25,024 nt of DNA from a virus. Under the pieces are notes generated by a model. That model was not told where the DNA came from. It saw nothing but the letters and a program-made list of their open reading frames with translations, and ran no database searches. A program made the translations under genes and the position numbers. Positions 7,640 through 13,292 of the stretch are shown here, one piece after another (position 1 is the first letter of the stretch; every line of letters begins with the position of its first letter). Location: positions 1-25,024 of IMG/VR virus record IMGVR_UViG_3300009154_000259; one strand, written 5' to 3'.

Positions 7640-8113
7640 CTGGATCTTCTCTTTCTTAGCGAGAGTGAAGTAGAGCCTGTTGTCTCTCTCGTCTCTATAG
7701 GGCTTGAGATCTAGATCTTTAGGGACTCTCTTGAGCTGCTCGTGTGCATCCAACTTAACGTAAGTATCGATGTGCTTGCTGTAGTCTCTCCAGTTTAATC
7801 CGGCTTTCTCTACTGCGTGCATCTCGACGTACGTTGCTATGTGGTGCGCCTGCTGATAGGACAGACCAAATACGTTCATGAGTGACTTCTCTGTTCTCTC
7901 GTGTACCAAGAGAAATGGTATGATGCTCTTGCCGTTGAAAATCTCTTTCATGTGGCGATCAAAGTATATTGTCTTTCCATCACTCGAGTATCCACCGACG
8001 TATGGTATGTCATAAGTCTTGTCTATCTTAGTTGGTCGATCGTAGGCTTTCTTAAACCTAGGATCATTGAGCATCTGGTGCTCTCTGAACGAATGCATCT
8101 TGACGTACTTCAT
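7589..8113 (-). CDS. Putative zinc-metallopeptidase-like protein
   Basis: 174 residues. The centre reads LLVHERTEKSL (about 75-85), then AHHIATYVEMHAVEK (about 96-110): an HExxE-type helix followed by a second His/Glu-rich helix, resembling the metal-binding helix pair of gluzincin-like proteases but without canonical HExxH. Similar short proteins occur in other phages without known function. The extreme C-terminus is lysine/proline-rich. Its ATG overlaps the upstream stop (ATGA), so it is coupled to the transferase-like gene. Confidence 0.6.
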   Translation of the reverse strand: MKYVKMHSFREHQMLNDPRFKKAYDRPTKIDKTYDIPYVGGYSSDGKTIYFDRHMKEIFNGKSIIPFLLVHERTEKSLMNVFGLSYQQAHHIATYVEMHAVEKAGLNWRDYSKHIDTYVKLDAHEQLKRVPKDLDLKPYRDERDNRLYFTLAKKEKIQSKPGNGKEVPYPVGKK

Positions 8114-8796
8114 CTATCTTCCTCATTATAGAGTTTATTCAGATCACATAGGTCTGTAACGCTATCGTCTGATCTACACTGCTCGAGGTATTTATCTTTA
8201 TCAGTCGACCAGTTATCACCAGTCCACCACTCAAATCCTGGAAATCCGGCTTTGTAGGCAGAGTTCTCACCGTACCCCGGACCTATGTAGAGATATTCAT
8301 GACCAGAGTCCCTAGCGTACTGCACCTCGTAGTCCACTATCTTTTTTCCTAAAGAAAGCTTTGGCTCAGCGTAGTCCCATATAGTAAACTGACTCTCTAT
8401 TCCATAGTCGTACTCTATGAACTTAGTGGCAGCAACGGGAATATCATTCTTATAGATAACCATGGCAGAAGATCTATCTGCGTCGCTGAGCAGATCATAG
8501 ACTATAGGGTACTTCTTATGGGATATGAATTTATCATAGACGTCTGTTAGACCATCTATCTTGCGTATGTCGTGCTCGTGGGCTACTCTATGACTCGGAA
8601 TTAGCTTTGGCGTCTTGTTGTACAGAGCGAGATTAATTCTAACTAGACGTGAGTGGTACCACTTTCCATTGTAGATCGACCATCCACAAGCGAGTGCATC
8701 GCTCTCACACGAGTCTTCTAGATCTAGAGCGAGCTTTACGAGCTGCAGATCATACTTATCTTGACTGCCGTAGAAGTTATTGATCTTTATCTTCAT
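8110..8796 (-). CDS. GNAT-fold aminoacyl-tRNA-protein transferase-like protein (Bpt/Ate1-like)
   Basis: 228 residues. The segment from about 118 to 187 (VAATKFIEYDYGIESQFT, SLGKKIVDYEV, then HEYLYIGPGYGENSAYKAGF with E-W-W and W following) resembles the C-terminal domain of bacterial leucyl/phenylalanyl- and arginyl-type N-end-rule transferases (Bpt and Ate1: SLG, then YLYLGYWI, then YKA.F.P.E). Those enzymes move an amino acid from a charged tRNA to a protein N-terminus. The N-terminal cysteine-containing domain of Bpt is not evident. It could instead be a plain GNAT acyltransferase. It overlaps the RimI-like gene by twenty bases and lies in a tRNA-rich region. Confidence 0.55.
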   Translation of the reverse strand: MKIKINNFYGSQDKYDLQLVKLALDLEDSCESDALACGWSIYNGKWYHSRLVRINLALYNKTPKLIPSHRVAHEHDIRKIDGLTDVYDKFISHKKYPIVYDLLSDADRSSAMVIYKNDIPVAATKFIEYDYGIESQFTIWDYAEPKLSLGKKIVDYEVQYARDSGHEYLYIGPGYGENSAYKAGFPGFEWWTGDNWSTDKDKYLEQCRSDDSVTDLCDLNKLYNEEDR

Positions 8797-9193
8797 CTCT
8801 TTTCTGCATATAGAATGCAGATCCCCCGTCCTCGTAAAAGCTTGGAATGGTATCCATTACTTTAAATCCATAAGCTTTGTATAGAGCTATAGCCGCCTCA
8901 TTATCAGTAGCGACATGCAGGATGTGGGCCGGGCTCTTAATATCTAAGAATGATTCAAATAAGAGCTTAGAGTATCCCTTTCGTCTGTAGTATTTATGTA
9001 TTGCGATGCTATAGAGATAGGGATGATCGTGGTATTCTACACAGAAGTATCCAACTACTTTATCTAACTCAAGAACGTATATGCTTTCTAGTCTGTCATT
9101 AAATTCTTCTTCAGATAAAAGATCAGACCGGAAGCTGTCCCGCTCTATCTCTAAGAGCATTGGAACATCTTCCGGTCTGGCTTGTCGTATCAT
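8777..9193 (-). CDS. RimI-like GNAT N-acetyltransferase
   Basis: 138 residues with a full GNAT domain: IRQARPEDVPMLLEIE (beta1-alpha1), VVGYFCVEYHDHPYLYSIAI (beta2-4), the acetyl-CoA loop YYRRKGYSKLL (the R/Q-x-x-G-x-G/A region, about 75-85) and DNEAAIALYKAYGFKVMDTI (about 99-118), typical of RimI. The start at 9193 fits the domain boundary; a frame extension to 9250 would read through a tRNA. The ATG shares its A with the 3' terminal base of the encoded CCA of tRNA-Ser and has no clear ribosome binding site. The substrate is probably a protein N-terminus or small molecule, unknown. Confidence 0.8.
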   Translation of the reverse strand: MIRQARPEDVPMLLEIERDSFRSDLLSEEEFNDRLESIYVLELDKVVGYFCVEYHDHPYLYSIAIHKYYRRKGYSKLLFESFLDIKSPAHILHVATDNEAAIALYKAYGFKVMDTIPSFYEDGGSAFYMQKRDEDKDQ

Positions 9194-9280
9194 GGCGGAG
9201 CGTATAGGAATCGAACCTATTCTACCAGTTAAGGTAGTACGGTTTAGCAAACCGCTGCATTACCATCCTGCCCACGCTCC
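9193..9280 (-). tRNA. tRNA-Ser (anticodon GCT)
   Basis: Class II tRNA with acceptor GGAGCGT/ACGCTCC, discriminator G, encoded CCA, anticodon loop TTGCTAA and a long variable arm as expected for serine. Reads AGC/AGU. Its final A is the first base of the acetyltransferase ATG. Confidence 0.95.
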
Positions 9281-9287
9281 AATATAA

Positions 9288-9941
9288 TCAGAAGTTCATA
9301 TTCATGCCGAGCATGACCTGATCGCCGGTAGCATTGAAGCTCGTCGTCGTATCAAAGTTACGAGCGACGCTGGCGCTCAGCGAGTACTTGGAGTTGATGT
9401 TGTAGGTAACGCCAGTTCCAAGCTGATGGCTCTGATAACCATCGCGACCGCTGTTGAATGCAGATGTATATGTATACTGCAGGGCGTTGATGGTGAACTT
9501 ATCGTTCAGCTTATAGTCTGCATTGCCATAGAGTGCAAAGTATGGAAAGTTAGACGTGCCAAACCGCTCGCCTACGCCAACTTTACCAGACAGTGTAACT
9601 TTAGAAAAAGCAGGAAGCGCGTAGCCAGCCTGTGCTTCTAAGTTCTGGTTTAAAGCAGAGCCTGGAACTTGTGTAGTCTGAGCCATGCCGCCTACGGTAA
9701 ATCCATTGCCTAGACTATGCGCGTACGTGAGCTGATACATTTCATCGGTCTTTGAGCTGAACTTACCTGGAGCAAAATCTTGTCCATAGGCAATCGTCAA
9801 GCTGTCTGCGCTCGCTTGAGTGGCGTCTGCAGTTACAGTTTGAACCGGCGGCGTCGGTGCCTTCTTCTTATTAGGAAGATCGGTTGCATAAGCTGAAGTC
9901 GCAGCAGCCATAGCTGCTACTGTAATTACGATCTTATTCAT
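9288..9941 (-). CDS. Outer-membrane beta-barrel (porin-like) protein
   Basis: 217 residues from ATG 9941 (GGAGA upstream). A signal peptide MNKIVITVAAMAAATSAYA ends in a good AYA cleavage site, followed by TDLPNKKKAPTPPV, a linker seen at the start of rhizobial outer-membrane barrels. The rest alternates in beta-strand pattern, and the C-terminus MLGMNMNF ends in phenylalanine, the signature recognised by the BAM complex. Length suits an 8- to 10-stranded barrel. A phage-encoded barrel may alter the host surface, for example to exclude competing phages, or may be acquired cargo. It sits between two tRNA genes. Confidence 0.8.
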   Translation of the reverse strand: MNKIVITVAAMAAATSAYATDLPNKKKAPTPPVQTVTADATQASADSLTIAYGQDFAPGKFSSKTDEMYQLTYAHSLGNGFTVGGMAQTTQVPGSALNQNLEAQAGYALPAFSKVTLSGKVGVGERFGTSNFPYFALYGNADYKLNDKFTINALQYTYTSAFNSGRDGYQSHQLGTGVTYNINSKYSLSASVARNFDTTTSFNATGDQVMLGMNMNF

Positions 9942-9980
9942 ATAGTCTTTCTCCGTGTTGTGGTCATCATGACCGAAATT

Positions 9981-10057
9981 TGGTGCGCATGGAGGGACTT
10001 GAACCCCCAACATTTGGTTTCTAAGACCAACGCCTCTACCAATTGGACTACACGCGC
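9981..10057 (-). tRNA. tRNA with anticodon TAG (nominally Leu) in a class I body
   Basis: Acceptor GCGCGTG/CATGCGC with one G-U pair, discriminator A and encoded CCA. Anticodon stem TTGGT/ACCAA with loop CTTAGAA gives anticodon UAG (reads CUA/CUG, leucine). The variable region is only about five bases (ATGTT), whereas bacterial leucine tRNAs have a long variable arm. T-arm is regular. The D-stem has only three good pairs. Aminoacylation identity is therefore uncertain. Confidence 0.85.
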
Positions 10058-10075
10058 ACTTTATGGTAGAGTATT

Positions 10076-10104
10076 AATATACCATATAGATCAATAGCTG
10101 TCAA
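10076..10104 (-). promoter_or_regulatory. sigma70-type promoter for the UAG tRNA / beta-barrel unit
   Basis: TTGACA (10104-10099) and TATATT (10081-10076) with a 17-base spacer, ending about 18 bases before the tRNA 5' end. It lacks the conserved ATTTAATC block of the early cassette but has perfect -35 and good -10 boxes. Confidence 0.8.
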
Positions 10105-10122
10105 CTAGATAATTTATAATAA

Positions 10123-10171
10123 CTGACTTGAGAGCTCTAGTCTACTAGAAACCCCTCTCTATAAAAGTCAG
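10123..10171 (-). other. Long hairpin between structured RNA and promoter
   Basis: CTGACTT (10123-10129) pairs with AAGTCAG (10165-10171). Inside, GAGAG/CTCTC and CTAGT/ACTAG extend the stem. On the minus strand it follows the structured segment 10208-10359 and precedes the tRNA promoter, so it may end that transcript, although the following tract is only moderately U-rich. Confidence 0.5.
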
Positions 10172-10207
10172 GTAAATCTATATATCTTAATCCTCTTGTA
10201 TCAATTA

Positions 10208-10359
10208 AGTTCGGTAGGAACGAGTATGCATCCTCTTTTCAGTGCACGGGTTCCCATGGTTATGAGGCTTATACCTCCCCGACCACGCCAAGTAAGAGAG
10301 CCACACACCTATCGGGTGGAGAGCTTACTTGGCCGCGAATCTACACTGCCTACCGAATT
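10208..10359 (-). ncRNA. Candidate structured RNA after tRNA-Gly(TCC)
   Basis: No supported gene lies here, but the ends pair: TTCGGTAGG (10210-10218) with CCTACCGAA (10349-10357), extendable to 11 bp. Enclosed are a perfect 10-bp stem GCCAAGTAAG (10287-10296) with CTTACTTGGC (10324-10333), a 5-bp tetraloop hairpin (10264-10277) and a small hairpin (10245-10258). In the two small hairpins the odd pair is G-U on the minus strand but C-A on the plus strand, favouring the tRNA strand. It begins two bases after the tRNA CCA. I do not recognise the family. Confidence 0.5.
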
Positions 10360-10360
10360 C

Positions 10361-10435
10361 TGGAGCGGGCGAAGGGGATCGAACCCTCGACAATCAGTTT
10401 GGAAAACTGAGGCTCTACCACTGAGCTACACCCGC
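10361..10435 (-). tRNA. tRNA-Gly (anticodon TCC)
   Basis: Acceptor GCGGGTG pairs with CGCCCGC, discriminator T, encoded CCA. Anticodon stem TCAGT/ACTGA with loop TTTCCAA, reading GGA. Regular D- and T-arms. Confidence 0.95.
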
Positions 10436-10437
10436 AA

Positions 10438-10554
10438 TTACTTTATTAGACTGATAATATCAGTACCAAGAAGCCACTTGCACAAGAGTACAAACCACAG
10501 TATCTTGATGATGAAATCAAAGACTCTATCTAGTCTCTTGAATATCTTGTACAT
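10438..10554 (-). CDS. Small membrane protein (38 aa)
   Basis: A short frame, MYKIFKRLDRV then FDFIIKILWFVLLCKWLLG, i.e. a basic amphipathic start and one membrane helix. It starts four bases after the stop of the exported protein upstream and ends two bases before tRNA-Gly, filling the gap neatly. The ribosome binding site is weak. Translation is plausible but unproven. Confidence 0.5.
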   Translation of the reverse strand: MYKIFKRLDRVFDFIIKILWFVLLCKWLLGTDIISLIK

Positions 10555-10557
10555 GTA

Positions 10558-10872
10558 TTAACTCGGAACTTCTTTTTTCTTGGGTTCTGATTCTTTAAAT
10601 CTATTTTGATCTGCGGGAGCAAAAGAACTTCCTGCTGATACACCGCATGAACTTATATTATTTGTAGTTATTACTGTATATGATCCAGTAGTAGGATTAA
10701 CATACATTATCATCTGACGACCCTGTGAGTCTTTGAACTCTATAAATGGCTTCTCGCCGTACTGCTGAGTAAGAAATTCATGTACTTTCTGAGCGGTATC
10801 ACACGGGTTCTGGCTCTGCTGTTGTGCTACAGCGGCGGTGGTCATAAGCAGCAGTGGTATTAAGTATCTCAT
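10558..10872 (-). CDS. Small exported protein
   Basis: 104 residues with a signal peptide (MRYLIPLLLMTTAAVAQ, cleavage near AVA-QQ). The mature part has two cysteines (in NPCDTAQ and SSCGVSAG, about 24 and 76), which could form a disulfide in the periplasm, and a lysine/glutamate-rich tail. AGGAGG lies at ideal distance before the ATG. No family recognised. It sits between tRNA-Gly(GCC) and the small membrane protein, and probably shares their transcript. Confidence 0.75.
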   Translation of the reverse strand: MRYLIPLLLMTTAAVAQQQSQNPCDTAQKVHEFLTQQYGEKPFIEFKDSQGRQMIMYVNPTTGSYTVITTNNISSCGVSAGSSFAPADQNRFKESEPKKKEVPS

Positions 10873-10889
10873 ATGCTCCTCCTAAAAAA

Positions 10890-10964
10890 TGGAGCGGACG
10901 AAGGGGGTCGAACCCTCGACATCGACCTTGGCAAGGTCGCGCTCTACCACTGAGCTACATCCGC
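10890..10964 (-). tRNA. tRNA-Gly (anticodon GCC)
   Basis: Acceptor GCGGATG/CGTCCGC, discriminator T, encoded CCA. Anticodon stem CGACC/GGTCG with loop TTGCCAA, reading GGC/GGU. It resembles the Gly(TCC) tRNA over acceptor, D- and T-arms, suggesting duplication of one gene. Confidence 0.95.
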
Positions 10965-10977
10965 ATATCTCTATATA

Positions 10978-11448
10978 TCACGCCGCTAGGATCTCTTTGA
11001 GTCTGTCCGCAGCATAGGACGCAGCAAAAGCATTTGGCTTGACCAAAGGAACGATATTGCACATACCACGAATATATCCGGTAGCCTCATTAATAACACA
11101 GGAAGAACCATAATGCTCATCTGGGTTAATATCAAGATGCACTTCCACATGTCTGTCCTCCAGTACTTCCGCGAGCTTCATGTAGAGCTCTGCTATCTTA
11201 TAGACCTCATTCATAAGACGCATCCGAGGCTTGTCTTTCTGCTGGTCGAAGTCACGCTCGCGCTGGACCTCACCGAATATCTTGCAGCCGCGATTACCGC
11301 TGTAGTGCACCACTATGGCCAGAGTGTAGTCTGCATACCACAGACCCTTTATATTAAATCTTTCTGAGTCACCACCGATATAGATCTTAGTCTCTGGCGT
11401 CTGAGCCGCTATGAACTCTCTTACCTCTTCTATATCGATCTTCTTCAT
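10978..11448 (-). CDS. YkuK-like ribonuclease H-fold protein (DUF458)
   Basis: 156 residues. The family pattern is visible: KIYIGGDSERF (about 21-31) with the first acidic position, an LAIVVHYSGNRG strand pair, RMRLMNEVYKIAELYMKL (about 75-92), VEVHLDINPDEHYGSS (about 101-116) and GYIRGMCNIVPLVKPNAFAASYAADRL near the end. DUF458/YkuK proteins have a predicted RNase H-like fold; no function is established. It lies between tRNA-Gly and the amidotransferase-like gene. AGGAA precedes the ATG. Confidence 0.8.
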   Translation of the reverse strand: MKKIDIEEVREFIAAQTPETKIYIGGDSERFNIKGLWYADYTLAIVVHYSGNRGCKIFGEVQRERDFDQQKDKPRMRLMNEVYKIAELYMKLAEVLEDRHVEVHLDINPDEHYGSSCVINEATGYIRGMCNIVPLVKPNAFAASYAADRLKEILAA

Positions 11449-11465
11449 GGTGTATTCCTAGTTTA

Positions 11466-12110
11466 TTAAAGCAGTTTCTCGACGAACTCTCTTAGTAACT
11501 TATAGTGAACACCCTCGTGATATGAGTCAGGCATATACGACCAAGTGTCGTACCAGTAGTCTTGTGCCTCGGGATGAGTACCTATCAAGCCGACGTTGCC
11601 CTGAATAATAGCCATTGGGTGCTTGTGGACGTCTGCGTATCTGCCTACCACTTCTATACCAGTCATATTACCAGTAAAAGTGCAGCCATCGTAGAAGTAC
11701 ATGACCTCTTCTTCTTTATTCCACTCGCAGTTGACTACAGTACCATAGCTTCTCTTTACTAGAGCATCTGGCTGTCTGATGTACTGCACTGCGTCTATGC
11801 CACTGATAATATCAAAATAGTGAGAACCAGCCCAGTAAGCACCCATGCATATTCCAAGATACTTTCCTCCAGATCTTACGTATTCATTTACAGCAGCTGC
11901 TTTTTTCCAGTGAAATACGTCGCTGAACCTATCGGCATCTCCAATACCTCCTGGAAAAACTATAAGGTCGAACTGACTGAGAAACTCTGGAGTTATGTCT
12001 GTCTCGTCGAAGTAAGTACACGAGTGTGAGCTGCCTATAGCCGACGATATACCTACTGCGCTATCTTCCGAGCAGTACGGGTGATGCACGTATATACCAA
12101 TTATTGCCAT
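11466..12110 (-). CDS. Class I glutamine amidotransferase-like protein (BPL_N type)
   Basis: 214 residues. IGIYVHHPYCSEDS opens the flavodoxin-like fold. LIVFPGGIGDADRF (about 50-63) is the oxyanion strand, and GGKYLGICMGAYWAG (about 81-95) holds the nucleophile Cys. GTHPEAQDYWY (about 177-187) supplies the His and a Glu. This resembles the N-terminal domain of biotin-protein ligase (BPL_N), found in bacteria and phages as a stand-alone protein of unknown substrate. A GGAG ribosome binding site lies five bases before the ATG. Confidence 0.75.
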   Translation of the reverse strand: MAIIGIYVHHPYCSEDSAVGISSAIGSSHSCTYFDETDITPEFLSQFDLIVFPGGIGDADRFSDVFHWKKAAAVNEYVRSGGKYLGICMGAYWAGSHYFDIISGIDAVQYIRQPDALVKRSYGTVVNCEWNKEEEVMYFYDGCTFTGNMTGIEVVGRYADVHKHPMAIIQGNVGLIGTHPEAQDYWYDTWSYMPDSYHEGVHYKLLREFVEKLL

Positions 12111-12144
12111 AGAGACTCCAGTTGCATACTATCTATATATGAGT

Positions 12145-12219
12145 TGGCACCGGTCCTCAGAATCGAACTGAGTTCTCAAGGTTTTGGAGACCTGCGGATT
12201 ACCACTTTCCCTGACCGAT
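12145..12219 (-). tRNA. tRNA-Trp (anticodon CCA)
   Basis: Acceptor ATCGGTC/GACCGGT, discriminator G (typical for bacterial tRNA-Trp), encoded CCA. Anticodon loop CTCCAAA. The outermost anticodon-stem pair is a C-T mismatch. Confidence 0.92.
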
Positions 12220-12243
12220 AAATCTTTTGTTACAGTTATTAGT

Positions 12244-12321
12244 TGGAGAGGCAGATGGGACTCGAACCCACATTTTAAGGTTTTGCAGACCCCGCAGTAT
12301 CCAATTCCTGCACACTGCCTC
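12244..12321 (-). tRNA. tRNA-Cys (anticodon GCA)
   Basis: Acceptor GAGGCAG/CTGCCTC, discriminator T (U73, the main cysteine identity element), encoded CCA. Anticodon loop CTGCAAA. Confidence 0.94.
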
Positions 12322-12326
12322 ATTAA

Positions 12327-12402
12327 TGGTGCTGCCAGCAAGAGTCGAACTCGCGACCTGATGATTACTAATCAACTGCTCTACCAACTGAGCTATGGCA
12401 GC
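12327..12402 (-). tRNA. tRNA-Thr (anticodon AGT)
   Basis: Acceptor GCTGCCA/TGGCAGC, discriminator A, encoded CCA. Standard numbering gives anticodon loop TTAGTAA, anticodon AGT. The anticodon stem GTTGA/TCATC has one T-T mismatch. A34 is rare in bacterial tRNAs other than Arg(ACG). Confidence 0.88.
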
Positions 12403-12407
12403 ATATA

Positions 12408-12482
12408 TGGTGCCCAAGGAGAGGATTGAACTCCCGACCTACGCATTACAAGTGCGTTGCACTACCGCTGTGCTACTTGGGC
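12408..12482 (-). tRNA. tRNA-Thr (anticodon TGT)
   Basis: Acceptor GCCCAAG/CTTGGGC, discriminator A, encoded CCA. Anticodon stem ACGCA/TGCGT with loop CTTGTAA, reading ACA. All arms are well paired. Confidence 0.95.
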
Positions 12483-12517
12483 TGTTGTCTTAGATTTGAG
12501 TCAAAGTAGTGATCATC

Positions 12518-12525
12518 TATAAATA
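12518..12525 (+). promoter_or_regulatory. T4-type late promoter
   Basis: Exact TATAAATA 35 bases before the ATG of the AT-rich plus-strand gene, and just outside the 5' end of the Thr tRNA on the other strand. Spacing and orientation fit a late promoter for that gene. Confidence 0.7.
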
Positions 12526-12559
12526 TATAAAAATTCATGTAATTAAAAAGGATAAAAAA

Positions 12560-13006
12560 ATGAAAACATTTTTACAATTCATAAATGAAGATTTAGATAT
12601 TAATTCTAAATTAAGTGGAGATACTCATAGCATTATTGATGGATTAAATAGAAGTAAAAATGCTATTATGAATAATAATAACCAAATTCATGCTAAAATA
12701 ATTGATCAAAATAACTTAAAACCTTTATCAAAAAAAGAAGCAGATGATCATGATAAAATAGCTACAGCTGCTAGAAAAAAAGGTGATTATTTTACAGGAA
12801 GCACTTTTGGTGATGGCAAACAAAGATATAGTGTTCAACACGCAATAGATCACTCTAAAACAGTTCCGACACAAAAAATTTCTACAAATGGATTTGTTTC
12901 ACAACAAGTAAAAGATTATTGGCAAGGTGATATCAATAGAGCTAAAAATGCAGTGCCTTCTGCAGATAAGCCAATACTTATTATGAAACATCAAACCAAC
13001 GATTAA
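12560..13006 (+). CDS. AT-rich late gene, unknown function
   Basis: 148 residues from ATG 12560 (AAGGA upstream), not recognised beyond its opening MKTFLQFINED, a leader common in proteins of T4-like phages. The remainder is hydrophilic and rich in N, D and K, with no membrane segment. Base composition is strikingly AT-rich with A/T-ending codons, unlike both neighbours, and it is the only plus-strand gene in the 7.6-21.9 kb minus-strand block. With its own late promoter it looks like a separately acquired gene inserted among the tRNAs. Confidence 0.75.
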   Translation: MKTFLQFINEDLDINSKLSGDTHSIIDGLNRSKNAIMNNNNQIHAKIIDQNNLKPLSKKEADDHDKIATAARKKGDYFTGSTFGDGKQRYSVQHAIDHSKTVPTQKISTNGFVSQQVKDYWQGDINRAKNAVPSADKPILIMKHQTND

Positions 13007-13012
13007 CTGGTG

Positions 13013-13112
13013 ATAGTTTTTCTTGTGTCAGGAAAACTACCAAACCCCGCATACGCAGCCCATCCCACTTTTCGCGTATGGCGGAGGCAGCTATCTGTGG
13101 GTCTGCCTTTAA
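13013..13112 (-). ncRNA. Candidate structured RNA with kissing hairpins after tRNA-Asn
   Basis: Three hairpins fill the gap between the AT-rich gene and tRNA-Asn: TAGTTTT/AAAACTA (13014-13020, 13033-13039); CCGCATACGC with GCGTATG-G-CGG (13047-13056, 13074-13084, one bulge); and GGCAG/CTGCC (13086-13090, 13103-13107). The loops of the last two contain CCCAC (13064-13068) and GTGGG (13097-13101), which are complementary. The strand is unproven; the tRNA strand is preferred from context. The first hairpin could alternatively be a 3' element of the plus-strand gene. Confidence 0.45.
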
Positions 13113-13116
13113 TGGT

Positions 13117-13193
13117 TGGCTCCTGGAGTAGGAATCGAACCTACCTGATGAACAGATTAACAGTCTGCTGTCCCACCTTGTGACCGTCCAGGA
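13117..13193 (-). tRNA. tRNA-Asn (anticodon GTT)
   Basis: Acceptor TCCTGGA/TCCAGGA, discriminator G (typical of tRNA-Asn), encoded CCA. Anticodon loop CTGTTAA. It is flanked on both sides by structured non-coding segments. Confidence 0.95.
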
Positions 13194-13292
13194 ATAATTA
13201 TTTGTAAAGTTTAAGAAGAAGGAACTGGTTTGGATTTATCATTATATCCAAGCCATTTTTTAATATAGTCAGCGGCTTTTCCGCCATCACAA
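13194..13292 (-). other. Spacer with a possible decayed or tiny coding segment
   Basis: Between the structured RNA and tRNA-Asn the minus strand has two competing short frames. One has no start codon and ends at TAA near 13212; it reads naturally as a protein C-terminus (NCDGGKAADYIKKWLGYNDK). The other starts at an ATG near 13285 and gives 29 residues (MAEKPLTILKNGL onward) with a poor ribosome binding site. The first may be a remnant of a gene cut off by insertion of the structured element. Neither is called as a gene. Confidence 0.3.

Noticed and set aside
9981-10057. Amber suppressor tRNA
   Set aside because: A suppressor of UAG codons needs anticodon CUA. The anticodon here is UAG, which reads CUA/CUG codons.
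10196-10561. Plus-strand open frame of about 120 codons across tRNA-Gly and the structured segment
   Set aside because: It reads antisense through a tRNA and lacks a ribosome binding site; similar frames across the 12.1-12.4 kb tRNAs were rejected for the same reason.
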